Assembly (NCBI GenBank): GCA_029961685.1
Contig: JARWKL010000006.1
Coordinates: forward strand, 9,988,748 to 10,052,747
Source of the DNA: Aristolochia californica
Lineage: Eukaryota; Streptophyta; Magnoliopsida; Piperales; Aristolochiaceae
Reading direction: 5' to 3'
DNA length: 64,000 bases
Shown here: piece by piece, positions 21,430 through 33,146 of the stretch
Position numbering within the stretch: position 1 is the stretch's first letter
How the letters are laid out: each line of letters opens with the position of its first letter
Made by a program: the position numbers and the translations under genes
Notes under the pieces: model-generated
What the model was told of the DNA's origin: nothing
The model's input: the letters and a program-made list of their open reading frames with translations, nothing else
Database searches by the model: none

Positions 21430-23980
21430 CTTTGATTTCTTTTCTGATTGTACACTATTTTTTGCACATTTTTGTTCAAGCTGTTTATACAGGGATTTTA
21501 ATTCTTTTAATTCAAGCTTGATTTCTTTAATTTCTCCTTGTAATGAGGAGATGGATATGGGTTGTTTTGAAGAGTGGGTTCTTCATGATGACCAATAATT
21601 TCCTTCAAAGAATAAGGTTTTACTCCTTGAATGGGAGAACTCTTTGAAGTACTTTGAATTTGAGCAAGATATTCTTTGATTAAATATCTTTTGGTTTGAG
21701 GATCTTCCTCTTGATCAATGTTCTTAAGCATAAGCTGTTGATCAGTAGTAAGAACATTAATCTGATGCATTTGAGCCACAGATTGTAGATGAGAACAACT
21801 GCAATCTGGGTCATCTTCTGATTGGTTGGATGAGGCATAATCAAGGTCATCCCCAGATCAGAATTTAAGAGAATTTTAGCCAACTGGATTTTCAATCCTT
21901 CATCGATTTGAAGTTGGTTCAATTTCTCTTTTGTTTTGCATCGATTAGAATAGTGGCCTAATTTACCACATTTATAATAGACAATTTTCTTTTTGTCTGG
22001 CTGAGTTCTTCTAGGAGGTGGTCTTAGACGAGAAGTCTTTCTTGGAGGAGGTCTCCTAGATTCATGACTAGTCTTATTATAAGACTGTCTTTTGGGATAT
22101 CTCCTACTCTTGTTGGAGTAGGGATCTGGTCTCGTTTTATGCGAGACCTTCCCTTTTCCCTTCCTTTGATGGGAAGGTTGTGGTCCTGTGTCATAGGCAA
22201 ACTGTTCACAAAATTCACCAAGCTCACGCTTACCAGTCAGATTTTGTTTCTTAAGCTGAGCTTGAAGTTTTAAATCATTACATAAGGTCAGTCCTTCTTT
22301 GATGATAGCACTGGTAAGGAGACCGTAGGTATATTGTTGGTAGTTGATCATTCCTACCTCATTACCTAACCGTTTGCGTACTTTGCTAGCAAAAAGTGTT
22401 GGTAATCCATCAATAAATTTCGCTTTCTAATATTCATTATTGGCATCGGTTCTTTGCATAACCTTAGTAAGGAAAACATCTTTATACCATCTAAAATGGC
22501 TAAGTGTTCGGCATCTAAGATTTTGCAAAACCTCTCTTCCCTTATCAGTAGTAGACATCAAATTGGCAATAAAATGGTGAACAATACATGAAATCAAGGT
22601 ATAAACTGCATCATCCTCGCCGAGGTATGCTTATCATAATTCAGTTTTGATAACCTTTTTGGAATTTTAGATTTCATGATGTTGTTCGGCAGTGAGGATA
22701 TTATCCCACCAACCTTTGAGGGTTCCAGAAAACCCAGCAGTTAACATTTCTGCTATGCCGTGATCTGAATTTTTATGTTATCTACAGATGGTAGCATACA
22801 TAAGCATTCTTCGACAATGTTCTAAAATCTGATATTCAGACATAGAATCTATGTTCCATTCATAAATGGATCTGCCATCATAGGCTTTTTGATCTATATA
22901 TACATTCTCTTCATATAATAGGTCATGAGGTGTAGGCCTATGATAATAAAGCTTGTGATTTAGACCCCAACGCCGAGTAGATTTCTTAGTATAATCCAAT
23001 TTTTGAATACTCGGTTGATCTTTAATCCTTTCCTGAAGAATTGCTTCAGTTTGATTGATATTAGTTAAACCCAAATCATGAAGATTAAGGTTTTGACCTT
23101 CATCAAAATCAGAGTATGCTGAAGGAGTTAAATCTTCAGTATTATTTTGTGATAAAGAATCTTCTTGAGATTCTTCATCCTGTGATTCGTCAACTTCCAA
23201 TACATGGAGACTTTTGCGAACCGCATTAGCCTAGGCTTCATGAGCCTGTTGGGCTTGTTTGATTTGATCTTCGGAAAGATTTAATTTTCCAAGCCTGGTT
23301 AATAATTCTTCAACAACCTCAGAATTATTATCCAATTTAAAGTTCCTAATTGGAACAGGTGGTTTGATGAGTGGTTTACCATCCATCAACAAAGGTAATT
23401 TACGAGAAGATAAGTCAAAGGGATTCTGACAGTATTTCTCGAGAGTACCATGATCCAATAAATCTTCAACATGAGTTAGCTGTTGGCCTATCGTTTGGAG
23501 ATTTAAATTGGTAAAGGTTTTTTTTCTCCTGATCTGACCCATAGGATTCAGAGAGATTTCAGGATTAACAAAAGCAACTGCTTCTACAAAATCAGGGGAT
23601 TTTCCTGAGGGACTTGGAAAGTCAAGTCGGATCGGATCAGTAGGAGGATGGACTGATCAGATATTGATCCCAGACATGAGATGCCATTCTTTCGTTAGGG
23701 TAGAAAGACTGGGAGCAGTGGATGAAACTAAGGGTCGTTTCTCTGCTTGCTTTAGTCTGGTTTGCATGAACCAATCAACAAAGGACATGATAACCTTATT
23801 TGTTTCCAAATAAAGATAAAAGTCATTTGACAATTCCATGCGTTCTGCGGCCCCATAGATGTCAAAAAAAAAATCTTTGAAACCTAGATTATTGGGGTGA
23901 AAGAATTCAGCTTTAATGGCTGCGCGGTCCACCACAAAAGGTGGTGGGTCATAGGTACTCTATTGAGGTGTAAAAATCAT
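21430..23980 (-). pseudogene. Coat-protein region of ORF2 (copy 5), broken
   Basis: Begins MIFTPQ at 23980; a TAG at 23960-23962 stops it after six codons. Later lesions include a TGA near 23655, a break near 23230, TAA in the TICRQ block near 22780, two stops close together near 22630 and a TAG near 22432 (from TGG). The zinc knuckle at 21938-21979 has Tyr in place of its first Cys. A deletion near 21855 shifts frame before the coiled-coil linker (21507-21779). This is among the most damaged coat regions in the window. Confidence 0.9.
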
Positions 23981-23982
23981 AA

Positions 23983-24384
23983 TCACAGAGTAAAACCAGT
24001 CATTTCACTGGGAGTGGGAGAAGTTCTGTCATGCTCCCTTTCTCGGTAGACCCCATGAAGTATCTGGGTGTCTGATAGGTGGATTCCTTTTAATGAGGAA
24101 TCATCCTTGATAGATTGTTTTTCATCCAATTCCTGTAGGCGAGTAGATGGGCCTACATCCGAATATCTGGATGACGTGGGTGGTAAAGAGACTCGGTAGG
24201 GAGTCTTGTCTTTGAAATTGATTACCACATTGCCATTTGTTGATTGGATGACATGATCAATATCCTGATTAATCAGGAGTCGTGGAGGAATAGCCTGAGG
24301 AATAGTCCAGTTGGCTGGGAAACAAATTTCCTCCCAATTGATCATCCTTGGATCTTGAATCTTGAAACTTAATTTGTTTGTTCT
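23983..24384 (-). pseudogene. Movement protein (ORF1) remnant with large internal deletion
   Basis: Keeps only the C-terminal third (PRMINWEEI to MTGFTL, TGA at 23983-23985, then TT and the ORF2 ATG at 23980). Just upstream, 24350-24384 carries a short piece homologous to the N-terminal EQTINLENQDS segment, joined directly to the PRMINWEE segment. Roughly 470 bases of the central movement-protein domain are therefore missing. Confidence 0.85.
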
Positions 24385-24429
24385 CATCTACAATCTGTGG
24401 CACAAATGAATCAGATTAATGTTCTTTTG
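24384..24429 (+). other. Short inverted coat-protein fragment at a rearranged junction
   Basis: About 45 bases matching the post-zinc-knuckle coat region (SHLQSVAQMNQINVL, compare 3640-3682), but on the + strand, back to back with the minus-strand ORF1 remnant. TTTC repeat starts immediately after. It is too short to code for anything and marks a complex rejoining event. Confidence 0.8.
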
Positions 24430-24559
24430 CCCTTTATATTTTCTTTCCTTTTTCTTTCTTCTTTCTGTCTACCATTCTTTCCTTTATTTATTTCTTTCTT
24501 CTTCCATTTTTTTATCTTTTTTTTTTTGTCTTTATATCTTTCTTTCTTTCTTTTAGTCT

Positions 24560-24595
<36 letters not shown>

Positions 24596-25675
24596 GTTTC
24601 TTTCTTTCTTTCATTCTTCTTTCTATCTTTATTTTTTGCTTCTTTCTTTAATCTTTCTTCTTTCTTTCCTTATTGATTCTTGCTTTTCTCTTCTTTCATT
24701 TTTTTCTTTTGTCTTTCTTTCTTTCGTTCTTCTTTCTTTCTTTCGTTTTCTTTCTTTATTTTTGTCTTCTTTCTTTCTTCCTCACTTCTTGTGTCTTTCT
24801 TGTTTAATTTTATCTTTCTTTCATTCTTGTTTCTTGCTTTTTTGTTTTTTTATTTCCTGATTTTTTTTTCTATCTACCTATTTATCTACGAATCTCTCTT
24901 TTTTTCTTCTTTCTTTAATCCTTATTTATTTATTTCTTTCTTAACCTTTCTTGTTTCTTTCTTGCTTTTGTCTTTCTTGATCCTTTCATTTTTCCTTTTT
25001 TTCTTTCATTTTTTTCTTTTTGTGTTCTTTCTTTCTTCCTTCCTTTCTATTTCATTTTTCTTTCTTTATTTCTTCTTTCTTTCTTACTCTATCTTCAGAC
25101 TTATTTGTTTGTGTCTTTCTATCGTGATTCTTTCTTTGTTCTCCTTTTCTCGTTTCTAATTTCTTTCTATGTGCCTTTTTTATTTGTTCTTTCTTGTTTT
25201 TTTCATTCTTTCTTGTTTTTCCTTTCTTCTTTTATTCTTTCTTTATTTCTTGTTCTTTCTTTTATTCTTTCTGGTTTCTTTCTTTCATGTTTATTTTTTT
25301 ATATTTTTCATTATTTCTCCCTTTCTATTTTCTTTCCTTTTTCTTTCTTCTTTCTATCTATCATTTTTTTGCTTTAATTATTTCTTTCTTCTTCCATTTT
25401 TTTATCTTTCTTTCTTTTTTTGGACTTTATATCTTCATTTCTTTCTTTCTTTCTTTCTGTCTTCTTTCTTTCTTTCTTTCTAGTTTCTTTCTTTCTTCCA
25501 TTCTTCTTTCTATCTTTATTTATTGTTTCTTTCTTTTTTGTCAGATATTTTTTGTTGCTTTATTTCATTGTTTATGTTTCTTTCATTCTTTTTTCCTTGT
25601 TTCTTTCTTCATTATTTCTTTCTTCCTCTCTTTTCCCTTCTTTCTTGTTTATTTTTATCTATCTTTCTATCTTAG
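24430..25675. repeat. (TTTC)n microsatellite between copies 5 and 6
   Basis: TTTC-rich polypyrimidine tract. Portions are near-identical to the tract at 60-540 (for example the CACTTCTTGTGTCTTTC and ACTCTATCTTC neighbourhoods), which suggests duplication or conversion between tracts. No gene content. Confidence 0.92.
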
Positions 25676-25691
25676 AAATACACCAATAAAC

Positions 25692-26008
25692 ACAAGATAA
25701 GCATCTATGATAGAGGTGGTTAAGACAAGACACCTCCATTATTGAGGTTAGCTGGATTGCTTTCTCCATTATTGAGAAGGGAAAGAGACCTTTGATGTGC
25801 TTGGGCCCGGAGAATCTTTCTTTTCTTCAATGCATTAATCCTTACACAAGCAAGACGGCTACTTTCTTCAATCCACTTATGTGACTTGATGGAAAATGGC
25901 CGACCAAATAGGCCAGTTGTGGGCCGGAGGATAAGATTTCCTCTGTTGATTTTGGACGGACTTTGCCGACAAATCTTGTTGTGATGATTCTAGCATATCT
26001 TCAGACAT
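25692..26008 (-). pseudogene. ORF4 (copy 6), diverged with internal deletion
   Basis: Starts MSEDM at 26008, where other copies have MTMTD. About 30 bases are missing near 25910, between two short TATTTGG-like matches, so the SWPICHINQGSYSIFGRP block is shortened. The 3' end is hard to place because the tail has diverged. Identity is supported by the shared SAKSVQ and RKSYPPAH segments. Confidence 0.7.
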
Positions 26009-26024
26009 CCTGCAAAGAATAAAG

Positions 26025-27307
26025 CTATTTCTTTTTAGACTTTGATTCCAGAAGATGAATCATTGTCTCCATATAATCCACCATCTTGGGTTCATCATCA
26101 ATCGGTTGACTCTCTGGTAATGAATCAACAAGATCATCATCATTATCTTCTTCAATGCTGTATTCAGCAACAGGTGGTTCTTATATTGACATATTGTCTT
26201 CTGCAAGCAGAGAGGAAGATGGTGTGCTCTCATTGCACAAATACACAATAGAACCCTTCATTGATTCTAAGAGTTTCTTCATTAAGTCTGCTTCCAGATA
26301 TTCGGATATTTAACTCTTAATTGAGTCTTGAAATTGCAGAATAAATTTTTGGGGTCATAATGGACCTTCGGCACTTTATGTAATCCAAGTGTGTTCTCAT
26401 TTGTGAGAATAACAGACTTAATTTATGCAATTTTTTATCAATATTGGAAAAATTCTTCCACCATCGAACATGAAAAGTCCGAAGTAAAATTGGAAGGCCT
26501 TCTTCATTAAAGCCTGATCTACAGTCCCATCTCCAGATCCATGGTATAAAAAATATCATGAAGAAGATAAACAGGTCTGCATCATTGGGTATCTTACCCA
26601 GAGCTTTTAGCTCAGGACTGGATTTAGTCCATAAATTAAATTGAACCTTTATGGGCTCAGGTAATATGGTGATGGGCTGCCCAAATTTGATCCACCAGTT
26701 GAAAACCCAATTGGGTAAAGGTAATGACCTTTTGAAGACATCCTTACTCCATGGAAAGAACTAGGAATGTTGATGTAAGGGATTCTAGTAATAAAAAGTA
26801 TTAGACCAGGCATCAATATAATCCCAATAATTGAATTCCTTATCATTAGGAAGGGCTATAGATTTAGCCAGTTCAAATTTTCCCCATCTCGAAGGATGCT
26901 TAAATTTCTGAATCGTACACTTACTGTACGCTCTTGGGCTATCCCATTTAGCCACATTGGATAGTGTATGATGTACTGCAATTGCATTGGTATGAACCAA
27001 AATGGATTCAAATGAATACCATTGTTTTCCTGCTCTAATGGGATAGTAGGCTTCTCCAAGCCTTTTTTGTAACATCTCCCAAGAACTCAGGGTACCATCT
27101 AACTCCTCTTTATTGAGGATCAAAATTATTTCCTGATCAGCAAGAGTAATATACTCTGGTTCTAATTTGAGTCTCTTTATATGAAACATGGGCTTTACCC
27201 TTATTATTTGAGGAATTTCCTCTTCCTTGATTCTTTCGGCCTCGTCCTCTTGATGTGGGACCTCTTCCTCTCACTAGAAGTGGGTTACCCCTGCCGGGGT
27301 TAACCAT
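26025..27307 (-). pseudogene. ORF3 (copy 6), broken
   Basis: ATG at 27307 (MVNPGRGNP), followed by a weaker RG-rich segment (RGRGPTSRGRG). Readable blocks are WEMLQKRLGEAYYPI, NYWDYIDAW and LPWIWRWDC-like sequence. At least three frame changes separate 26785-27189, 26649-26846 and 26317-26559. The acidic tail lies at 26025-26250. The ORF2 stop (27300-27302) overlaps the start, as in other copies. Confidence 0.87.
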
Positions 27308-29260
27308 GATTTGAATCCTGAAGAAATTCACGGGTTAGGAAATCTGGTGGGGAGTTCAATTCTCCTTTAATATGTTCAATATCAAAATCAAAGGCACTCA
27401 ATTCCACCTGCCATCTGGCAAAGATTTGTTTGGAAGTAAGATTCTTCACATCCTTTTTAAGAATTGATTTAGCTGCAGAACAATCAACTCTCAAAAGAAA
27501 TTTCTAATTTAATAATTGATCTTGAAATTTATTAATGCACTTAATTATTGCAAGAATTTCTTGTTTTATTGTGGAATAATTAATCTGTGCATCATGCCAA
27601 TTACCAGACGTAAATCTATCAAGTTCTTCTTTACCAGCTAGATTAACTTGTTTCAAAATACCACCAGATCCAATATGGGAAGCATCTGTCTCGACGACCT
27701 TCGGATAGGAAGGATTGGTAAGGTTAAGACAAGGGACTTGTATAACCTTTCTTTTAATTACTTGAATTGCCTGAGTATGTTTAGTGGTCCATGACTCAGG
27801 ATTCTTTCTGAGTCGTTTGTGTAATATTACTGAATCTTGAGCAAGATTTGGATAGTAGTCAGCAATATAATTGAGACTTCCTAGAAATCACTGAAGTTGA
27901 GTTTTTTCCAAGATTTCATCGGGTTTGGATGCAAACTCAATGCTTCTATCAATGGGAACTATTTTTCCCTTGTGAATATTATGACCTAAAAATCTAATAG
28001 AGGTCTGAAACAATTTCATTTTGGGAGCTGATATTACCAACCCATGTTTTCTAATAACTGTTTTGAAAACATTTAAATGCTTAAAATGAGCATCAATGGA
28101 TTTTGAATAAACTAATATGTCATCAATGTAAACAATGGTAAATTCAGCATAAGAGGGAAAAATATCATTCGTGATATTCTGAAATTCAGATAGAGCATTC
28201 TTCAAACCAAAAGGCATAACATTCCATTCAAAATGTCCAGAAGGGACAGTGAATGCAGTTTTATATTTATCCTTTTCATTGATTTGAATTTGCCAATATC
28301 CAGATTTCAAATCAAATTTTGAAAAGACTTTAGCATAAAACAATTTGTCTAATAAATCTTTTTTGTTTGGAATTGGATATCTAATCCATTTCAAACAATC
28401 ATTGAGTGGTTTATAATTAACCACTAATCGAGGAACTCGTTCCTTTTCTGCATTTTTATTGACATAAAAAGTAGTACAACTCCATGGGGAGTAGGATTTT
28501 CTAATTAATTTTTTATCCAAAAGATTTTGGTTTTCTTTCTTGCATAGGTCTAGAAAAGTATGTTTCATTTCGCTAGGCCTAGCTTTGGTGGGAATGGTCC
28601 TTTCATTAAACCCATCAATATAGGGTAAAGACACAATATATTTATGTCTATCCCAAAATGTTGTAGAAATATCGCTAGAAATTTCTGTAGAAAAAAATTT
28701 ATGAAGAGAACTAATTTTCTCTCTAATGTCTGTAGTTTCCAATTGCTTTTGTAGATTTAGAAATTGAATTTCTTTATGTAGAAAATTAATTTGGTTTACT
28801 TTAATATTTCTCAATTCAGAAATCTCTTTTATAAAACTTACTTTTGGTTGAGATTTGAAAGAGAAATATATTGATTTTTTATTAACCTCTCCAAGGATTC
28901 CTTGGTTATCAATGCCTTTAATTGGCATAATTTTTTCCAAAAATGGAGTGCCTAATATGACTTGTTGAGTCATATCTTTGACTAACAGAAAATATGTAAT
29001 TATGCACTGATCATTAGTGCAGATAGAGGCATTGTTTAATTTATATTTCATTTTCATTTTCTTGCCCTCTGCATTGGCCAACGATTGGGTTGTTTTTTCA
29101 AAATACTGGGTTGGGATTAGCCCTTCTTGGATATAGCTTAAATCTGCTCCTCTATTGATCAGAGTTGTCAAATGGGGAATGACAAAGTTCTAATCGATAA
29201 CCAAATTAATTTTGGTATGCCACTTTTGATGAGTGACTTTGGTGATTTGATACAGAAAAC
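27300..29260 (-). pseudogene. Protease-RT-RNase H region of ORF2 (copy 6), long open RT block
   Basis: A continuous 427-codon frame (27888-29171) covers protease and RT. The protease active site is altered: sister copies read DSGAD, this one NRGAD at 29142-29156, removing the catalytic Asp. RT motifs are kept: VNYKPLND, KFDLKSGYWQI, MPFGLKNALSEFQ and YIDD at 28119-28130. A TGA at 27888-27890 stops the frame in the RT thumb. RNase H continues to 27300 with more breaks; its last part (27300-27494) is open and contains HIKGELNSPPDFLTREF. Confidence 0.92.
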
Positions 29261-31728
29261 TATCATTTGATGTTTTCTCCTATTTTTCAATTTGTTGTTC
29301 AAGATTTTTATACAAAAATTTTAACTCTTTTAGTTCAAGCTTGATATCTTTAATTTCTCCTTGTGAAGTATTTAGAGTGACTGGTTGTTTTGAAGAAGTA
29401 GATTCTTCATGACGACCTTGTTTTGAAGAAGTAGATTCTTCATAATGACCTTGTTTTGAAGAAGTAGATTCTTCATAACGACTTACCACTTCTTTCAAAG
29501 AATAGGGTTTGACCCCTTGGCTATTCTTTTAAGATTTTTCAAGATATTCTTTTATTAAATATCTTTTCCTCAAGGGATCTTCTTCTAGATCAATGTTCTC
29601 AAGTAAAACCTGTTGATCAAAAGTAAGAACATTAATCTGATGTATTTGTGCCACAGATTTGAGATGAGAACAACTACAACTATGGTCTTCTTCTGATTGA
29701 GGATTGGTAGGAATAGTCATCCCCTGAATCAGAATTTAAGAGAATTTTAGCCAACTGAAGTCTTAATCCTTCATCTATTTCAAGTTGGTTAATTTTCTCC
29801 TTTGTCTTGCATCGATTTGAATAGTGGCCTAATTTTCACATTTATAACAAACACTTTTCTTTTTGTTTGGAAGATTCCTTCTAGGAGGAGGTCTTCTAGA
29901 TTCAAGACTAGTCTTTTTATGAGACTCTCTCTAGGGATATCTCCTACTCTGGTGAGAATAGGGATCATGTCTCCTAGAATGAGAGACTTTACCTTTTCCT
30001 TTCCTTTGATTGGAAAGTGGTTGTTCTGTGTTACAGGAAAATTGTTGACAAAACTCTCCGAGCTCTATCTAACCAGTAAGATTTTTTTTTCTTGAGCTGA
30101 GCTCGGAGTTTTAAATCATTACATAAAGCCAATCCTTCTTGGATGACTGCACTAATAAGAAGGCCATATGTATATTGATGGTAGTTAATAATTCCTACCT
30201 CTTTACCTATCCTCTTTCGTACCTTACTAGCAAAAAGAGTTGGTAATCCATCAATAAATTTTGTTGTCCAATATTCATTATTGACATCATGTCTTTTTAT
30301 AACATTAGAAAGGAAAATATCTTTATACCATTGAAAATGGCTAAGTGTTCTGCATCTAAGATTATGCAAAATTTATCTTCCGTTATCAATCTGGGAAGTC
30401 AGATTTTCGAAAAAATGATGTAGGATACAGGAAATCAAGGTATAAACTGCATCTTCCTCTCCAATGAAGGTTTTACCAGATTCAATTTTTATAACCTTTT
30501 TTGAATTGTAAATAATAAGTTGTTGTTTGATGGTAAAAACATTATCCCACCAACCTTTAAGAGCTCCAAAGAACCCTGTTGTAAGCATTGCAGCAATTCC
30601 TTGATCTGTATTTTTGTGTTGCCGACAATTGGTACAGTACATTAACATTCTTTGACATAATTTGAAGATTTGGTATTCAGATGAACCATCCAAATTCCAT
30701 TCATATATAGATCTGCCATCATAAGATTTTTTACCTATATAGTTATTTTCTTCATACAATAGGTCTTGCGGTGTAGGCGTATGGTAATAAAATTTATGGG
30801 TCATATGCCATTTCCAAGTAGATCTCTTGTTATAATCCAATTTTTGAACACTCAGTTATTTAATCATTGTCTAAAGGATTTCTTCAGTTTGACTGACCTT
30901 GGTTAATCCTAATTGTGATGCAGGATTGGAATCATCATCAGACATATTTGAAGGAGCTATTTCTCCTGAGATGGAAGAAGATGTATCCACAATCTCTTCT
31001 TCATCCAAAGATTGTTCTCTAATAACGTTTAATTCGCTTAAATTTAGATTTTTCATGTTGGATAATAATTTGGTGACAAATTCACTATTATTATCCACCT
31101 TAAAGTTCCTAATAGGAGCTAGAGGTTTGATGAGGGGTTTATTATCCCAAAGTAAAGGTAATTTTTTAGAGGATGACTCATAAGAAGGAGAATTATGAGT
31201 TATAACCTCTAACGAATCTTCAATATGGTTTAATTGTTGACTAATTTTTTGAAGATTCAAATTGGTATAATTGTTTTGTTGCCTAATCAGATTCATTGGA
31301 TGAATATTGGTATTTGGATTTACAAAGGCAACATCTTCAATAGACACTTTTGGCTTATCTACCGAAGTGCTTGGAAATTCAATCTTCAATGGATCAGTAG
31401 GAGGATGTACTGATTTGATTTTAATTCTAGATTGAAGCTGCCAATCTTTCTTTAGGGTTGAAAGAGTTGGAATTGGGGTAAAAGCTAAGGGTTGCTTCTG
31501 TTTCCATCTATATCGCATGAACCAGTCTACAAAAGACGTAATAACTTTATTTGTTTCCAAATAAAGGTAAAATTCTTTTGAGAATGCTATGCTCTGAGCG
31601 CTCCCATAGGTTTCATAAAACCATCGTTTGAAACCTAGATTATTGGGGTGAAAAAATTCAGATTTAATTGCTGCTCTATCCACCTTAGAGGGAGGTGGAT
31701 CTTGAATCTGTGTTGGTGTAAACATCAT
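29261..31728 (-). pseudogene. Coat-protein region of ORF2 (copy 6), broken
   Basis: N-terminal 285 codons are open (30871-31728, MMFTPTQ...), then 30373-30840 and 30031-30369 carry the core. The zinc knuckle at 29809-29849 has lost one base, so it is frameshifted and ends in a stop. The linker to the protease (29280-29498) is predicted coiled coil and contains a three-unit tandem repeat not seen in the other copies. Confidence 0.9.
29385..29483 (-). repeat. 33-bp x 3 in-frame tandem repeat in ORF2 linker
   Basis: Three near-perfect 33-base units at 29385-29417, 29418-29450 and 29451-29483. Each encodes an 11-residue unit of YEESTSSKQG type. Copies 3 and 5 have a single related unit (EETNSSKQP, EEPTLQNNP), so the expansion is specific to copy 6. 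The unit length keeps the frame. Confidence 0.92.
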
Positions 31729-31730
31729 AA

Positions 31731-32672
31731 TTATAGATTGAATCCAGTCATTTCACTGGGAGTGGGAGAAGTTCTCTCATGATCCCTTTCGGTATAGACC
31801 CCATGAGGTATCTGGGTGTCTGATATGTGGATTCCTTTTAATGAGGAATCATCCTTACATGATATCTTTTCATCCACCTCTTGTAGGCGTGAGGTCTGGC
31901 CTACATCAGAGTATCTGGATGACGATGGCAAAAAGACTCGATATGGAATCTTAGTTTTAAAATTGATTACCACGTCTCCATCTGTGGATTAAATAACTTG
32001 ATCATTATCCTAATTTAACAGGAGTCTTGAAGGAACAACCTGTGGAATAGTCCAGTAGGTTGGGAATTGTATTTCCTCCCAATTAATCATTCGAGGAGTG
32101 GCAACATTAATACTCATGAGATCTGTTTCGATCAATATGGTCTTACCTTGATCTGGTAAGTAGAGTACCTTAGGAACTAAGGTAGTCATTATTTTGAAAT
32201 GAATCCTAGCAATAACTACTATGGTTTTAGTTCCAGGAATAAAATTGTATCCTTGGGTTAGAATCCTCAATTGGAGAGCTTCTAACAGATTCCTATCTAT
32301 TAAAAATAAGGTGGGGTTTGGATGGACATTAAAATAAACTGGTCTCCTACTCAGACTAGTTTCAACAATACCCATCAAAGAGGGTTTCCAATCCAAACAT
32401 CTTCCATCACGGAGGACGGCCTGTAAACAAGTATTCATCCCTAATAATGTTAGGGGTTTGAATGCAATTTGAATGCACCCTATATGCATATATTTCTTTT
32501 CAGTATCTAAAAGATACTTATTTAAATATGTTATCTCTAATAATTTTAGAGTTAAATCTTGATTTTCAAAATTAATTGTTTGTTCCATGGTTTTAATTCC
32601 CATGGTACTAGAAAGGGTGAAGGTTCCTTTCTTCTAAATTGAAGTAGGATTGATGGACGGGATCACATAATT
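31731..32672 (-). pseudogene. Movement protein (ORF1), copy 6, broken
   Basis: Core is open from MGIKTMEQT (32603) down to a TAG at 32010-32012 (CAG in sisters), and a TAA at 31989-31991 (CAA in sisters) follows seven codons later. The frame then stays open to the natural TAA at 31731-31733, with the ORF2 ATG two bases on. Upstream coding sequence continues to about 32672 with another stop where Tyr is expected, then meets satellite. About the first 25 residues are missing. Confidence 0.9.
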
Positions 32673-33146
32673 CATCTTTCATTCTACATTTCATCTTTTT
32701 TTCTATATTTCGTATTTCTTTTTATATTTTGCCTTTATTACTATATTTCGCCTTCCTTTCTATATTTTTACTTTTTTTCTATATTTTTTCTTTCTTTATT
32801 TATTTCATCGTTCTTTCTATATTTCATATTTCTTTATCTATTTCGCCTTTCATTCTATATTTTGTCTTTCTTTCTATTTTTTTTGTCTTTGTTTCTATAT
32901 TTGACCTATTCTTTCTATATTTTCACCTTTTCTTTCTATTTTTCATCTTACTTTCTATATTTCGTCTTTCTTTTTATATTTTGCCTTTCATTATATATTT
33001 TTCATTGCCTTTTTAAATTTCACCTTTTCTTTCTAAATTTCGCCTTTTCTTTCTATATTTCGCCTTTTCCTTCTATATTTCTCCTTTTCTTTCTATATTT
33101 CGCCCTTTTCTTCTATATTTCTCCTTTTCTTTCTACATTATAGATC
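32673..33146 (+). repeat. 19-20 bp satellite, CGCC variant
   Basis: Tandem units with core CTTTCTATATTTCGCC, related to the large array's CTTTCTATATTTCAT but with CG in place of CA at the variable end, especially at 33020-33130. It starts right at the truncated ORF1 of copy 6. No coding content. Confidence 0.87.

Larger units (their letters stand above)
17769..24362 (-). mobile_element. Endogenous pararetrovirus copy 5, lineage A, near complete
   Basis: Minus-strand copy with a deleted ORF1 remnant, full-length ORF2, ORF3, ORF4 and about 30 bases of 3' intergenic sequence. The 5' end is an unusual rearrangement at 24350-24430. The 3' end is fused to coat fragment copy 4. ORF4 is open; ORF2 and ORF3 carry many lesions. 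Confidence 0.92.
25676..32672 (-). mobile_element. Endogenous pararetrovirus copy 6, lineage A, diverged near-complete copy
   Basis: Minus-strand copy spanning ORF1 to ORF4. More diverged from copies 3, 5 and 7 than they are from each other (for example MMFTPTQIQDPPPS at the ORF2 start and MVNPGRGNP at the ORF3 start), so probably an older integration or a separate sub-lineage. Bounded on the left by TTTC repeat and on the right by the 19-20 bp satellite. Confidence 0.92.
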
